Origin: Parelaphostrongylus tenuis
Taxonomy: Eukaryota > Nematoda > Chromadorea > Rhabditida > Metastrongylidae
Assembly (NCBI GenBank): GCA_019055375.1
Contig: JAHQIW010000107.1
Span: 124,001-188,000 of the forward strand
DNA: 64,000 bases
Direction: 5' to 3'
Shown here: one piece after another, positions 25,451 through 38,959 of the stretch
Layout of the letters: the number at the start of each line of letters is the position of its first letter
Numbering within the stretch: position 1 is the stretch's first letter
Translations under genes and position numbers: made by a program
Notes under the pieces: model-generated
What the model was told of the DNA's origin: nothing
What the model saw: the letters and a program-made list of their open reading frames with translations, nothing else
Database searches by the model: none

Positions 25451-28400
25451 GCTTGAATATACATGTGCATACATGTGTACATATTTACAAATATGTATGA
25501 AACAATACGCCTTTTTATATTCAATTATGATTCGCTTTATTATTGGAAAACGTTGTCGTCAGAAAAGATTCAATACTCTTAGCGATAACAAGCCAAGGAT
25601 AGATAAATATTGCTGTGAAACTATGAATAATAAGATAAATATATTGACTGCAGCGATAAAAACCAAGAAACCAGTTCCTGCAACATCGAGAGACAAGTAA
25701 TAAATGATTAGCTTGCAGAACACTCAGAGCGGGACTACTTCTAACCATAATAATTTCAAAAATCATTATCTCAAACGCTGAGGTAGCCTCATCGTAACGA
25801 GCCACATTATGAACTAAGAATTTCACTGGAGTGAGAGATATCTGACAAATAAATGGTTTCGCTTTTATAGAGTTTTTTTTTTCTAAATTTTCGATGTTTT
25901 TTCTTCTAAGCATAAGCTCTGCATCGTTAGGTGTTAGCGACTTCTCTTAAATGACAATATTCTACATTGATCACTTTATAACCCACTCTCCCGACTTTCA
26001 CTTCTCTTCTTTACTTCGCGTTCATTACTGAGCGGGTGTGTCGACGATTATGGGTCTATTTTTGCGCTACCGTAGCTTAGTAATGATAGTTTAGTGATGC
26101 AGCGGCCTTCGGGTGATCAATGCGATTACATGCCCTCCGCTGAAGAAACACAACGGAATGCCTCATTGCTACTCGAAAAAAGCCAACTTCCAGTTTGGGC
26201 GCTTCAAAGGGCTAAAACTACTTCGAAAAACACTATCATGGCTGGTGGCCACTGCCATGATTAGATAGACTAAATTAAAGGAATTTCAAAAAATCTATTC
26301 AACAATAATCAAACAAGACAAAGCAATCTTATAACAATACAATGACGGACTATAAAGTTGGTCAGCCAACATTGCAGAAGTTGAATGAAATAGGAAGCAA
26401 AATTACCACATACTGCATATTTATAAAATCACTTGATAATGCGTCAGTTTTTCGAGTACTTTCGCGATTCATTTGGAAAAGTCTTCGACGACCACTCGTG
26501 AATTTCCAGAAAATTCTTGGTGTGCATAGATCCAATGCTATTTACGCGGAAGATGTCGATGTAGATGTTTTTTATTCCGATTAATAACACTTAGAACGCA
26601 GTAAAGTGGTAGTTAAAAACCGTTAGGACAAGTACGATCACTATGACGGCTCGACACCGTGTCAATTAAGCAATTAATTTCACAGTCCTCGCCAATTTTG
26701 TATAAGAGCATCCTACCACCTGCAAAGGTCAGTGACTGCTCGTCTCTGATCTCTTCATCTCTGGATCTCTGAATGCTCAGTTAGAAACATCCCACATGAA
26801 TTGTGATTAACCCTAATGAAAACACTCGATAAATCGGTAGGCCTCTGTACGTCATTCTATTGTCGCACCTAACCACCTCGACGATGCCAGAAGCAAATCG
26901 CCATCAAGGATTATCAACTCCAAAAGCTTCACCTTGTCATCCACCTAATAGGACCGGAAATCGTCAAAGTTAGCAAACTTCTCAAGCAAAAGAAAGCACA
27001 TATAAATCTGTCGATCATCGATGAAGGAGGCAAGACAGAGGTGAATTGGATAAGAGTTGGGATCTGCATGATATGTGATGACGAGACATATGATTAGAAG
27101 ATAGATAAAAATAATATTCATCATACTGCACGTTTCTCGATGAACCAGATAATATAAACATTTGACTGACACCAAAACGGCACACAGATAGAAAATTTAC
27201 ATCAAACTTTCGCTTTGTCGACAACATTGTTAGTAATGAAGCAGGGAAGATATTCGAGTATTTGAAGAGATAGGAAATTGAGTAAATCCGCAATGGAGCG
27301 AAATACAGGTCATCTCATAAAAACCTTTAATGACGTGAAAACGTTTCTACATGGATGTTCTTTGATTACAGATATAAAACTATGATTATTCAAAGTGTTA
27401 CCAATGATTATGAGAGATGACAAGACGGAAGAATTCCATAGGTGAAGAAAATTAGGAAAGCAGCATTTAGGCATCTATGAGAAAACTCCAATTAAAAGAA
27501 TGACTGAGTAACTCCTTTTGCTCTTTGTCATGCGAACGGAGATTTGAGCTAACAACACTTCAAAGAATTGAGTCGCATAGAAAAATTATCTGGCATATAT
27601 AAACATTGAGTTGGAATACGCATTCCGCACCACGAAAAAAGGCCGCATATTCGAGAACCAAATGAGCACACATCGAGAATTATTTAGGTATATTAAAATG
27701 AAGTTCATATTAGTGTCAGATGGATGAGAAGAACGATAAAGTGAAATGTGCAAGGGTCGGCACGATTCCTAAATACTGGCCATCAGACCACAGGCAAGTC
27801 TATCGTCAGTTGAGATATGTGCTTTCGAGAATGGACATTTAAACCTCTGATAATCTTCCTAATCCGAGTAAATTACCACATTCTACACATTCGAAATAAC
27901 TGCTCATTCAGATTTTCAACATTGTTTCCATAGAGAGTCGGCGCACGAGTGAAAGTGTAACGAGGAAGTTAAACAATGTGTTACACCGAGCGCTATACAA
28001 CTTTTTTTTTCTTAGAATCCTCCTAGCCTTTCAGTATTCTAATAAATTTCCTTCTTCTTTTTTTTTTACTGCAAATGCTGACCACTAGTGGATCTAGAGA
28101 CGAACAACAGGGAATCAAAAAGGGGAACGCTAGGTTGCAGACGTTGTCACTACTGTTATTTTCATCACAACAATTCACTGCTATACCCAAGTCATCATTC
28201 TGATATCCTATATTGAGAGATAAACTATAAGGAGAAGACTTCAACCCAGAAGGAAACTGCTAACTTCTTCACCTGGCAAAGTGCCTTGTCTAGAGACAGA
28301 GTATTCGGTAGGATGATGAGGACAGGATGTGTAGTCTGAACAGATTTGTTCAGGACGGAATCATTCAATAGAACAAAGCACGAATTCCTTTATAACAGGG

Positions 28401-29038
28401 GGTTGAGGTGCTGGGGTGCGAGAGCCAAGCTGGCACCAAGTGACACCGCAATATTTTAGTTAGTATTTACGAGAATGTTGTGACAGCTTCGCACTCACTA
28501 GCGGGCAAAAGCTCAAGTGATTTCATCTCAACGAACATGAATGCGATGAAATAATGATTGAGCATCTTCGATGGATTCTAGAGCTCACGCACAGGGAACT
28601 GCGATGTAGTCAGCAAAGTAAGTAGTACCTAACAAAAATTGTCAAATTGCTTCAAATTCTTAGTATTTACAAGATGTTTCAGAGCCACTATCATGACAAA
28701 GAAATTCTAAGAACTGAGCCAGAGCGACGAAACGCGGAGAAAAGAACCGATCAAGTCTCAATAGTCAGTGGAAGCACGGAATGACATGCTAGATTATGAT
28801 AACGATTGCCTAGATAGAGAATTTCGGCAAAATGTACAGATTCAAAAAGTCAAAACAGATTTCCTCATCGAATTGGTTGGCAATGAGGAAGAATGACGGA
28901 TTAATCGCTTAGAATAACTAGTACTAATCCGACTAGCTGCTAGCTACGCCTACTGCTCACTAAGTAGAAGCTAATGAATTCCTTCAAATCTTGAGTTCTC
29001 AATAAGATACAGAATATTTGCATATACATCAACCTTGG

Positions 29039-29286
29039 GGTTACAGTAAATCTTCAAGCTTAAACAACACGTTGAAGTGACCCATATTTTTCTTAATCAT
29101 TGAAACCTACCGAAAAAAGTGAAGTGGGGGTATTGTGAAAATTCTCCTCAAAGGTTACAGTGAATCTTTAATCTCCATCGACACGTTTAAACACCGTTTT
29201 TCGGAAGTTACCAAGATTTCTGCTTATTCATTGAAATATACAGAAAACATATTAAAGTGAGTGTTATCGCAAAAATTGTTCTCAAG
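29039..29286. repeat. Diverged tandem duplication, unit about 125 bp
   Basis: Unit 1 (29039-29153) and unit 2 (29154-29286) both run GGTTACAGT(A/G)AATCTT, ACACGTT, TTCATTGAAA, AAAGTGA, then AAAATT(C/G)T(C/T)CTCAA. Spacing is similar throughout. Confidence 0.6.
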
Positions 29287-29689
29287 AGGCAGAAATAAAC
29301 GGAAGAGTTTGAGTGCGAGAAGTCTGCGTGTTTCACTATTTATAGCAGGGGAAAAATGCTTACAACTGCTTATGTGTTTTATAAATAGACAGCTGAGAAA
29401 AAAATTGTGGCCGTTGTCGAATCGGAAGTTAACACACCAATGGACAGATGTCGAGACCAACGAGTTCAAGATTACTACGCACGATTGCAACAGACACTTG
29501 CCGAACGAGTTGAAATGGCAGCTAGCTAGCTAGCTATGTGAAAAGAATATAGAAGAAAGCGTAGCCAACCGCAAACAGAAACGATGTGTAACTAAACTGA
29601 TAGCGCTAACAAGCTATCAGTTGGAACAAAAGGAAAAACAGTAGCTGATCACGAAAAACCCTGCCAGCAATCTCGTGTCTCCTCACCAG

Positions 29690-30150
29690 GAAAATGATAA
29701 ATGGTAACAAAGCATATAGCAATACCTTCCAATCGATTAAATTTGAACCCTCGCTGAAACTCAACACAGTCTTATAGAAATTTATCAGCCTTTCAGAGGT
29801 CAGGCAGGGCATTTCGAAAGGCATACGTACCTATGGGCGTTCTCGCACGCCTCATCAGTGCAGTATACCTTTATCGTTTGTATCAATCTAGATGAAGTAA
29901 GAAGATCACTTAACATTGTGTTCTAGATTCATGTACAGTTAATGACTTACGGCTGCTAGCAAAGCATACAACAATACCTTCCAATCAACTGTCTTTGAGA
30001 CCTCGCTTACAGTTCGATATAGTCTGATAGAAATTTTTTAAAGAAACTTTTAGAACTTTAAGCAGGGTCTCAAACACAGTCGATTGGAAGGTGTTGCTAT
30101 ATGCCTTGACGCAGACTTCGAAATGCCATATTAGACCTCTGAAAGTTTTC
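29690..30150. repeat. Direct plus inverted repeat cluster
   Basis: AGCAATACCTTCCAATCGAT at about 29720 recurs as ACAATACCTTCCAATCAACT at about 29970, and inverted as GTCGATTGGAAGGTGTTGCT at about 30080. The AAAGCATA and CTCTGAAA blocks flank all three. It includes a hammerhead-like motif at 29830-29865. Confidence 0.68.
29830..29865 (-). ncRNA. Degraded hammerhead-like motif
   Basis: On the minus strand: an exact CTGATGAG followed by a perfect 4-bp stem II (GCGT/ACGC) with a GCGAGA loop. The GAAA box that should follow is replaced by CCATAGG. It fits a dead hammerhead within the repeat cluster at 29.7-30.1 kb. Confidence 0.3.
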
Positions 30151-30887
30151 AAAAATTCCATTACACTAAATAAATTTAATGCCACGGTTTCATGCCGACA
30201 TCAGCAAAATGTCGATCGTGGGAATAGACACGTTATTGAAATTTCCAATGGTTTTAGAAGACTGAAGGACTGTCGTATTGAAATGAACGCGGTACGCTAC
30301 GATGTACAGCTTGCAAATGAAATGTTAATATGACATAAGAGGAAGCTTGGTTCGTATATGACCATCTAGGATTGAACATGAACTGATCTCGGGTAAACAC
30401 TAACTGTCCTAATGGATCTACACGAATGTTCGAAGGGAACGTGTAGAAAGTCACAAAGCTGCAGTAACGAGGAGCTCGGAGGTTTTCTTACTGTTGATAA
30501 AGGGACTACAAATAAAAATCTATAGTGATGATGATTAGCGAGCAGTGAACGTCATTATCTGGTGCAGATTCCTATAGTAGCCTTTATGTAGACGAAATTT
30601 GTTCTAAGTATACAAAGCCTTAGCATCGACTACGAATTTATTGAGACTGTTAGTCCACTAAAGCTCATCAGCTTTCTGTGTGTCACATCAGGACACATTG
30701 GAAAATATTACTTAGCTCGGTATAACTGGAAGTGCGGGTTCACCTTCTGCCTCGGGTCAGAAGTCTTACGAGTCACTAAACATCCCTGCATATCCCTGGA
30801 TCTTGCTGTAATTCATCGTAAACGTATGGGATTAATTTTGTCCTTTTGGTACTGAATACGTCTGCTATCCTAAGTCTAGACAGGTAG

Positions 30888-31012
30888 CCCGCTATGGAGT
30901 GTGAGCATACTCATGATGTTAGAGATAGCTGTGGGGCCACAAGGGCCGGCGACTGCTAGATGTAACGATCCGAGGAAGCCCCGGCTAGGCTTACCTTAGG
31001 ACTCCAAGAAAC
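30888..31012 (+). repeat. Second copy of the GC-rich dispersed repeat
   Basis: GGGCCGGCGACTGC, then GATCCGAGGAAGCCCCGGCT and GGCTTACCTTA align with the minus strand of 42440-42500. The two copies lie in opposite orientation. Confidence 0.5.
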
Positions 31013-33997
31013 AAAACAGCTAGAGCACACATTTTCTTGTAGTGTTGCCAGCACCATCAGTGATTGCGAGACGTCCACGTATCCAAGTAAGTAAATGTGA
31101 AAAGTTCCCGAAAGCAAATGCAGAACATGCCCAGAAGTGCTGCATTAAACTGAAGTTCCGAGTTCATTCTACTGCTAGTTCATTCACAATCGTTCGTCAT
31201 ACCTTCGATTCTCATGTTTTAGCGTAAAATAATTATTAAAAAGAATAAAGTGACCAGCAGAGAAGAAAAAAACCTAGACTCTGCGTGATTACGCACTCGT
31301 AACATTTCCGTGTTCAAAAAAGTCTCTTTTGTTCCGCAAAAAGAAACTTCATAGATAATTACCCACAATGTAGTAACAGAAAATTATGTCCCCGTTTCCG
31401 GCAGCAATTCACGTTTATTCAAGTGGAGTCGTACGGGGCAAAGTTTGTTTAGTTTTCAGCGGAATTGAGGCGGCTGAAAAAACACAACAGATCGTATGAA
31501 TGTACACAAATAGAGCTGAATGGAGAGAAAAAAATTTGCGGCCGATGAGTATCTGGTTCATAGTGATTCATTTGCTCCATCAAACTCTCGGAAAGAAGTG
31601 TTATGCCGAAATATAAGAAAAATCAAAACCCGGATGATATTTTGAAGGACACTGATTCAAGAATGAGGAGAAAAGAGCACAATTGGAATGCTCTAGCTTC
31701 GTGTAGAAAGATTCCGACTGCGGCTGATCTGAACTCATTGAACAAATGTTGAGTGAGATCAGTTTGTCACACGAAGACCTCAAAATGGTGGCATTGGAAG
31801 CTCACATGAAAACGTTAAAACGTTTTGATGAGCTTCTCGAGGCTTGAAGATGACGATAATGGCCGGATGGAAATGAAATGAGTAATGCTGACGTCGTAAC
31901 TGGTAATAATAACGACTATAATAATTAAGTCCGTCAAAAGCTTAATTACATACGCACAACTGAAACCAATTGTGTCAATCGTTGATGATAAGCCTTCTTC
32001 TCCCCTTTCCCGTGAATAAAGGAGTGCGACCGTTAAGCTTTTACGATGTTACAGTCACCTGCCCAATCGATACTATTCATACTATCTTAATTTCAGCTTT
32101 GATGCTGACACGAATAACATCGGTTGGACTTGATAATTCGAAAACACATTTATCATATCCTTCCACTGTTTTCTTACGCTTCAGCTCTGTCACGAAACTC
32201 GCCGAATCTCCTATCAGAGCTGCATAACCTGCGCTCGCCGACATTGGTCCATTCGAAAGGAATCGGCTCTTGTGTATAACAACATCCCATCATAGTTCAT
32301 GCTAGAATTATTGTAAGGTCAAATGACTGGAAAGCCTGAGAAAGTCTCCTCCAGCGTGCTCAACAAGCTTCTCGCCAACTGAGTCGTTTTCGCGAGCAGC
32401 TCGACACCAAGGTGCTATGATAATCTCAAGACCAGGTCGTTAAGGAGAACACATTTGGAGGAATCATAGATTCTGTAGGTCTGGATTATTACCTAAAATG
32501 ACAGACTCAATCCTTTCTTGCTTTAAATGACAAAGTTCAGAAAAAGTCATAAATGGCATAGATAGGTCGAAGATGAAGAGCACATACTATCCAAACAACG
32601 TGAAAGTAGTAGCAGCATTACGAGGAAGTAATATTAGCAATAATTCACATAACGTCCCGTCTAATCACAGAATGATCAAGTGATCGTAGGGGCAAGGCGA
32701 GCTGGTTTCTTGAAATCGTCATTGTATTGTTCGGTTCCGTTTACTCGCCTCGCTCGAAGGAATAATTTTTAGGCAAGAAAAGACAGACCTTGGCCAATGA
32801 TTGAATCGTGTACCGAACTCAGTACACATGATCACGAAAGGTCCATAACGTGATAAACATTATAGTCGTCATATAGAGCTCTTTAGTTCAATGACAACAA
32901 TTATCAACAAATAATAGACAAATAATGGCAGAATATAATAGTAAAGACAGAAATAACAATTAACAATATAACTTTTGATAATAGCACAGTAAATAATAAT
33001 AATGATAGTGGCGAGTTGGCATTGACAGCACAGCAAGGGAATGAAAATTTGCTTAAAAGGAAAAAAACTTTGGAAAAAAGCTGCGCAACGAGAATGTGAA
33101 CTTTATTTTGGAATGAGTGAAGGTTGCTTATGATTTATGAACGAATTTAAAGAGAATTTCACAATTAAAATATTTTTTTAAGATATAATAATCTCCGAAG
33201 ATTCCCTACAAAAAAAAAACCATAGATGGATATCCAAAAAAATATTCAGTAACAGAGCTATGAAAATCTACAAGATCAGCATTTTATTCTAAAAAAATAT
33301 GATGGAGTTGAACAGAGGATTTCCTCTTCAATTTTATGAACACCACCCTCATTATCTCAGCCCTCATTATTGTGTTCTCCTCTGTTCTCGTAAGCCTCTA
33401 AAAAATCAGAAACTTTCATTTTTACTAAAATAAGCAGATAATAGTGTTAGAATGAGAAAATGAAATTGAATGAAAGTGAGAACAGGCAAATAAAATAAAA
33501 TTTATGAAATTGTTCCAAGGACCGACTATCTAATAACCTCAGCATAGACGGAATAATTCAGTAATTTCCCGTGAAAAACACATGCGCGACTGTCAATAGT
33601 ACTATTTACTGAATTCATAAATACAGTACAATGATAATACAATAGCAGACGTTCGGCGATCACCTTTCTTCAAAACCTGAAGGAGTCAAAGTGATATGCA
33701 ATCTGCTCAACTAGATACCTTCATAACCAAAACAGTTGGAATCAGTCAGAATAGATTTCAAATTCCATTCAGACAAAATTCTATCTGAATTGGTTATGAA
33801 AATGCCTGGCTGTGTGGATATCATGCCAATTCAACTCTCTAAGCTCTGAGGAAAGCGAAACCTTCAGATCGCCAGCCATTGTCTAATCATTGCAATGCAT
33901 TATTGCTTTTCAATGCAAAAGGTCTAAAAAAGTTTCGTCATATTTGCGAAAGGCATAGAAAAAAATTATTTGTACACTAATTGAGCTCAAACAAAAG

Positions 33998-34349
33998 TCA
34001 AGTTGATAGTAGAAATAGTCGGTCTCCTTCCACATCAGAAGATTTCAGCCATATATCCGGCAGCATAAAGATTTCGCGGCTGTAAAACTGGTGATCCCTT
34101 GATTTGAAGAAAATTTGAAGAGTTTGCTCAACCTTGGAGAGATTTGGGAATTCATTCTCTCTAAAAAAGCGCTCTATAGAACGGAATAAGTGACAGTCAA
34201 TCGGCGTCTAGTCCGGGCTGTACGGTGGTTGCTTTAGAATCTTCCGTCCAAAGTCTGCCAAATGATTGTCGATGAGCCTCAGAAGCGTTGACACCCACTT
34301 TGTAGTAAAAGTGGAGCAAAAGACAAACTTCGCTTTTGGACAGCTTCAT
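33998..34349 (-). mobile_element. Mariner transposase remnant with internal deletion
   Basis: At the 5' side an ATG at 34349 opens MKLSKSEV and then NASEAH, like the N-terminal helix-turn-helix of mariner transposases. After a frame change it continues at LADFGRKILKQPPYSPD, where the last D is the third catalytic Asp of the DD34D triad, then a TAG where Leu is expected, then CHLFRSIERF and a C-terminus ending at TGA (33998-34000). The catalytic core between is gone, so this is a non-autonomous, dead copy. It resembles hookworm and arthropod mariners of the Tc1/mariner superfamily. Confidence 0.82.
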
Positions 34350-34679
34350 TCCAAAGGCTTTGCAGAGAAATGATATATCGTTCGATGCGCAAGAAAACGA
34401 GCCTTCTAATGAGCTCGTATTCGCACAGAATACATGCGTGAAAAGCATTTTCTCAGGCCATACATCAGCACCTTCCTTCACCCTACTATTCCGCATCAAT
34501 AGTCCTAGCGACAACCTCGCATCTGCTTATTAGAATACTGAATATTCAAAGCAAAACAAAAAAGTGGCGGTTGAATAACAAGACAAAATATATAAAGTCC
34601 GTTTGAAAATTTGATCGTGCCAAATTATGAAACAAGCGAAAACGTCGAAAGGGCATGGGAAAGTGAAAACAACGACGGG

Positions 34680-34970
34680 AATCAACTTTGTCCGGGGCCG
34701 GGACGATTTTTTCCGAATCAATGAATGTCGGAAGGAAAATGAATGAACGTGAGAGCGACGACGACGACGACGACGACGATGACGGCGGCACACCGCATTC
34801 GGCGGGCGACGGACAGACGGATGGACCGCCGAGTAGCGACGGCTAACGATAAGGGCGAAAGTTTCCGCGCACTCTCGCCGTCTGCGATGTCACGACTAAT
34901 TCCCACGTGTCACAACCACCGCCCGCCCGTGAGATCGACCCGACCAAGGCTGGAAATCGGCTAGTGAACT
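34680..34970. other. Second GC-rich patch with (GAC)n run
   Basis: A 290-bp CpG-rich patch within AT-rich DNA holds a (CGA)n/(GAC)n triplet run at about 34757-34785. Open frames on both strands here reflect composition. It could be an alternative promoter or an enhancer; I cannot tell. Confidence 0.4.
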
Positions 34971-35429
34971 GGAAAGAGGTATTGAGTTCAGGAAGTAATT
35001 TCTCTCTGTGAAGAGTTCACATGAAACGTTCTCACATCTGACCTCGATTCAAAAATCGTGGGTTCTGAACCGTAGCTGGAAATTGTCTAATGATATGAGG
35101 AATTTTAAGAAGTGTAGCAGATAAGCTTCATGTGTGAAAATTTGGCTTCAAACTCAAACACACATAACTTCGATTGCAATTCGTAGTGATTTGTGAATAA
35201 TGATTTATTTGGCCTATCTAATTGAGAAAATTACTTCGTATAAAAAAACAATGGACTTTGAATAAGAAAACAAAAAGAGTCAGAAATAACAAAACTTTCT
35301 CAAAGTATTGAGTTAAGCGAGAAGTTCTTAGAAGTTTTTGAAGGTTTCGTTCTATCGAGCAAATTATTAACAAAAACAATACTAACCAGCTCTCAAAGAT
35401 AGATCCTTCGTTATTAGTTTCGTTTTTTT

Positions 35430-35900
35430 TTTAGGTTTCGCTTTTATATGAAAACTAATAACAAAAGCAACAATAACTGTTCCTCCAAGTATAGACCACC
35501 ATGTCCAGGACTTTCTGCCATCGTTCTGCAAGGTTCCACGACTGAATGAAATGTCATTCCGGCTTATTTCAATCGAAAAACTTTTCACATGCTTCTTCAA
35601 CTTCATTAGGTGATCAAATCGATGGGGCATTCAAAAAGTTTTGCATTGATCGAAAGAGGTCATAATCGGAAGGAGTAAGGTCCGGACTGTAGGCGGGATG
35701 CGGAAGAACTTCCACGCCGTTCTACTCTTCAAACTTGTCTTCGGTCTTCCTAGACGCATACGGCTTGACAATGGAAAGACGCGCTTTCGTCGGATCCAAT
35801 CTTCGATACTTCACCCACCAATTTGCCGTAATCATAATACAACTGCTGGCAAAGAGCTCTGGATTGATGGTACGAACCTTTTCCCTAGTAATGAGCGGAT
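35430..35900 (-). mobile_element. Second, different mariner transposase remnant
   Basis: A decayed minus-strand reading contains VLPHPAYSPDLTPSDYDLFR (about 35650-35720), a typical mariner signature around the third catalytic Asp, then SMQNFLN, and after a frame change LAERWQKVLD (about 35505-35540), a conserved C-terminal block. Sequence up to about 35900 aligns loosely with the region before the DN-motif. The signature differs from the copy at 34.2 kb, so two mariner lineages are present. Frame breaks and stops show that it is dead. Confidence 0.78.
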
Positions 35901-36172
35901 CAAAACACGCAAATCACATGGTTTAGTAAGCAATTTGCAGCTGAAATTACTGAACTAGATGAATATATACAAAACTATCGGTAAAAACGACACAAAGATG
36001 TAGAAAGTGAAACTTTCAGGAATTCCCCAGAACTTTTGCTCAACCTCATAGTTCACAAGTGAATTTTTAGGCGAGAGCATCAAGGATAGAGGATAAGATG
36101 TGCAGGGTTGGCCAATCCCTGAGTGATGGTGCCATGCATTCGACTTCATCAAGTATTGTTCGAGGTGATTGA

Positions 36173-36390
36173 ATGGAGAGAAGGGAACCGACCTATACAA
36201 TGACTTGCGGTGGCCTACCAATGTATCAAATTGGTGATGCTATCCCCCCAGGACCTCCTAGACAAGTCTGGTGTCAATCTACCTGCCTAGGACGGATGGA
36301 ACATACAGTGAGCCCTAAGAACGGTGTTGACCTGAAGACCACGAAAGTGTTGCATGTACGACTAACCATTGAGCCACACTCGTATAGATA
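36173..36390 (-). repeat. SINE-like or tRNA-derived repeat candidate
   Basis: On the minus strand the block starts AGTGTGGCTCAATGGTTAGT, which resembles a tRNA A-box, and runs through GC-richer sequence to GACCTGAAGAC and GACTTGTCTAGGAGG-type blocks unlike the flanks. No second copy is in the window, so the repeat nature is inferred from composition. Confidence 0.35.
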
Positions 36391-37544
36391 AATACATATA
36401 CAAAAATGGACCTCCAACATTTGCAAGTGTTCTAAAATTCTCGCGATTCTTAGGATCCGGAATCATGCTGAGTGAGCGATAACATACTTTAGGTAAGAGC
36501 GATGATAATTTTTAAATCACATCTCTAACGATAAATTCATTTAATTATACACGACTCGTCGTCACATCTACTATGCGGATTTCCCAGCACCAGGCATTGA
36601 ATTCGTTTCCTTACACTGATTCTCCAACAACTTCAAATGCTTCACCTGTTCCTCTGTTGCTGCTTGAAAATGCCGTCTTGTTCATAAATGTCTTAAGATG
36701 TTAGTTAAAACGACTCTTCTTACAAGTTTGAAGATAACCAAGCAAATGTGTTCTCAACTGATTTCAAGAGAGTGTTGGGCGAGGAAAGGGAGAGACAATC
36801 ACTCTCTAACATCACAGGATTCATAAAAACCACAATTAGTTCGTGCTAAGTATATAAATTCCTAAGGTAGAGATGTTATTCTGCTGCCAACGACAAAGTA
36901 TGCTCAGAGCTCACAACCGACGAACATTTCAGGAATTTCGTAAACTATTCTATGCAGAACTAACTGCTTATCTGTTTACGCATGAACCACAAGGTGACAC
37001 ATGATTTGGTTGCTCTAAAGTGAGTGAACTCGGTGAGAAAGCTTGATTGACCGGAACTGGGTAAAATTAGTGATAATTTGTGAATACATTAGATCTCTTG
37101 CTTTGTCCGTCGACACACTCCCATTTCTAAAGCATTTTCTCTACAAAGCAGAAGAAAATTGCACTAATCTTCTCATTAGTGTATATAGATAAAAGTTAAG
37201 TGGATAAATCAGGGTGAAATCACGCAGATGCCATAATGGCTCTACAAATTTACCTTTAATTCGCTTTAATTCTTCTCAAACACTGAGTACACTATGCTTT
37301 TTAAAGTGTTTGAAACGGTACCTATGAAAAAGAAAACTTTGGAACACCAAGTTATTGTGGGAGTTTATAAAGTAACATTAGCATCAGCGAAGCAAATGAA
37401 TCACCTAATGCGGCCATCGTTGTCTATTTTACAAAAAACAATGGAAGCTGAAATATTCATTCAAGAAGAATGAACAGTACACAATAAATTACCTCAGGGA
37501 GGGGAGGGGGAAGAGGTCGATTTCGCAAAAAAAGTGGTCGCAAA

Positions 37545-37640
37545 GCGGTGGCATTGGTGGTGTAGTAGTAGAGTAGCACACACCCTCGGTGAAGATGAAA
37601 TGTTCAAGTCCTTCTAAGGTCGATTTTTCTCAGTCATTCA
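37545..37640 (+). repeat. Degraded tRNA-like unit
   Basis: GGCATTGGTGGTGTAGTAGT resembles the family A-box, then GTTCAAGTCC in the B-box place, and a TCAGTCATTCAATCTTC tail like that of the 16.1-kb element. Confidence 0.5.
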
Positions 37641-38959
37641 ATCTTCTCAATGATTATTACAACATCATACCACCACTACTAGAAAGCAGTAACAATCAAG
37701 GGAATATAGTTTGTGGAGGTATCACTGGGAGTAATCAAGAGAGTCGTGAGAGACATCAAATAGGTTTTCCGCTTGGAAGTGTTGAGACTAATGATCTCTA
37801 CTTATCCAACAAAGAGGCTTACGAAATTGTGTGCAACCAGCGGCTGTGATTGCATTTGCATCCATTCTATACAATGAAGGTGCGCTCTATCATAGAAACA
37901 ATATAAAACTTAGTATAAGCTAAGACTTGCTACAGAATTCCAAACATTGTCTGTGAGAGATCTCAATTTAGGAAGGTATAAACTGAAGCAGAAGGTTATA
38001 AAAGTTTAGGCAAAGTAAAGAAATTCTTGACTATTCGTTTTCTCTTTCTTCAGTATATACAGCAAGATGGAAATTTCCTGCTAATTTTAATGCAATGGTT
38101 CGGAGATATTCTCTTTTCAAGGGGACTTCGAAGCCATGCTGAGACCTTTCCAGGTTGTAGACCACTTAGTTCCAGTAAATAATTGAGGATAACAGAAAAC
38201 TTCTTGAATAGAAATGTTCAACTCCTATGGTGGGAGAACCCTGCCAGTAGATAAATGTTCTGCAGATCGCAGTTCAACAACCATGAAAACCCACATCCGC
38301 GGACATCAAGAGGATATGTAGGAATAAATATAATTCAATAGTTTGTTGTATAAGATTTGTTCTTCATCGGAAATAAAATGTGATCGAGAAGTAAGCAGGT
38401 AGATTTCCTCAAGCGAAGTATTCATGCAGAAACCTTTGTAGCGACGATCTCTATGGTCTTCGGTCATTTCGCACGGCATCTACCTCTCAATCCCCTTCAT
38501 CTTTTAGTACCTGTGGAATTACAAACGTAAGTGTTAACGACTGAAGCTGAGGCTTATATAGCATCTTAAAGAAATGATTGTTTCAGGTTCAGTCTCGTTG
38601 ACTGCTTCCTAAGCCGTTGCCGTCTACTGCTGACAGACGGTCATAACGTTCTTGGCCCTTAAAGCTCACAATTTCCGCAAAGAACTCTTCAGAAGATCTG
38701 GTCGCTTTCCGCAAAGCACCTTACCGGTCAATGTTTTGACGTTCACATTAACTACTTCAGTGCTATGACCTAGTCAATCATCAGAGAAAACTACGAGAAC
38801 TTTTAAAAGCGATACCAGCGTTGCAGCCAGCCTAAGGTCACTTTTGCTGGAAAATTGCACTGTAACTGTAATTGCTCTATCTACTCTAACTAATCATCTT
38901 CAATCTGATAATGTGATAACTTTTCTGAGTCTTTTGTGAGGTCCGCTATGACACTCACA

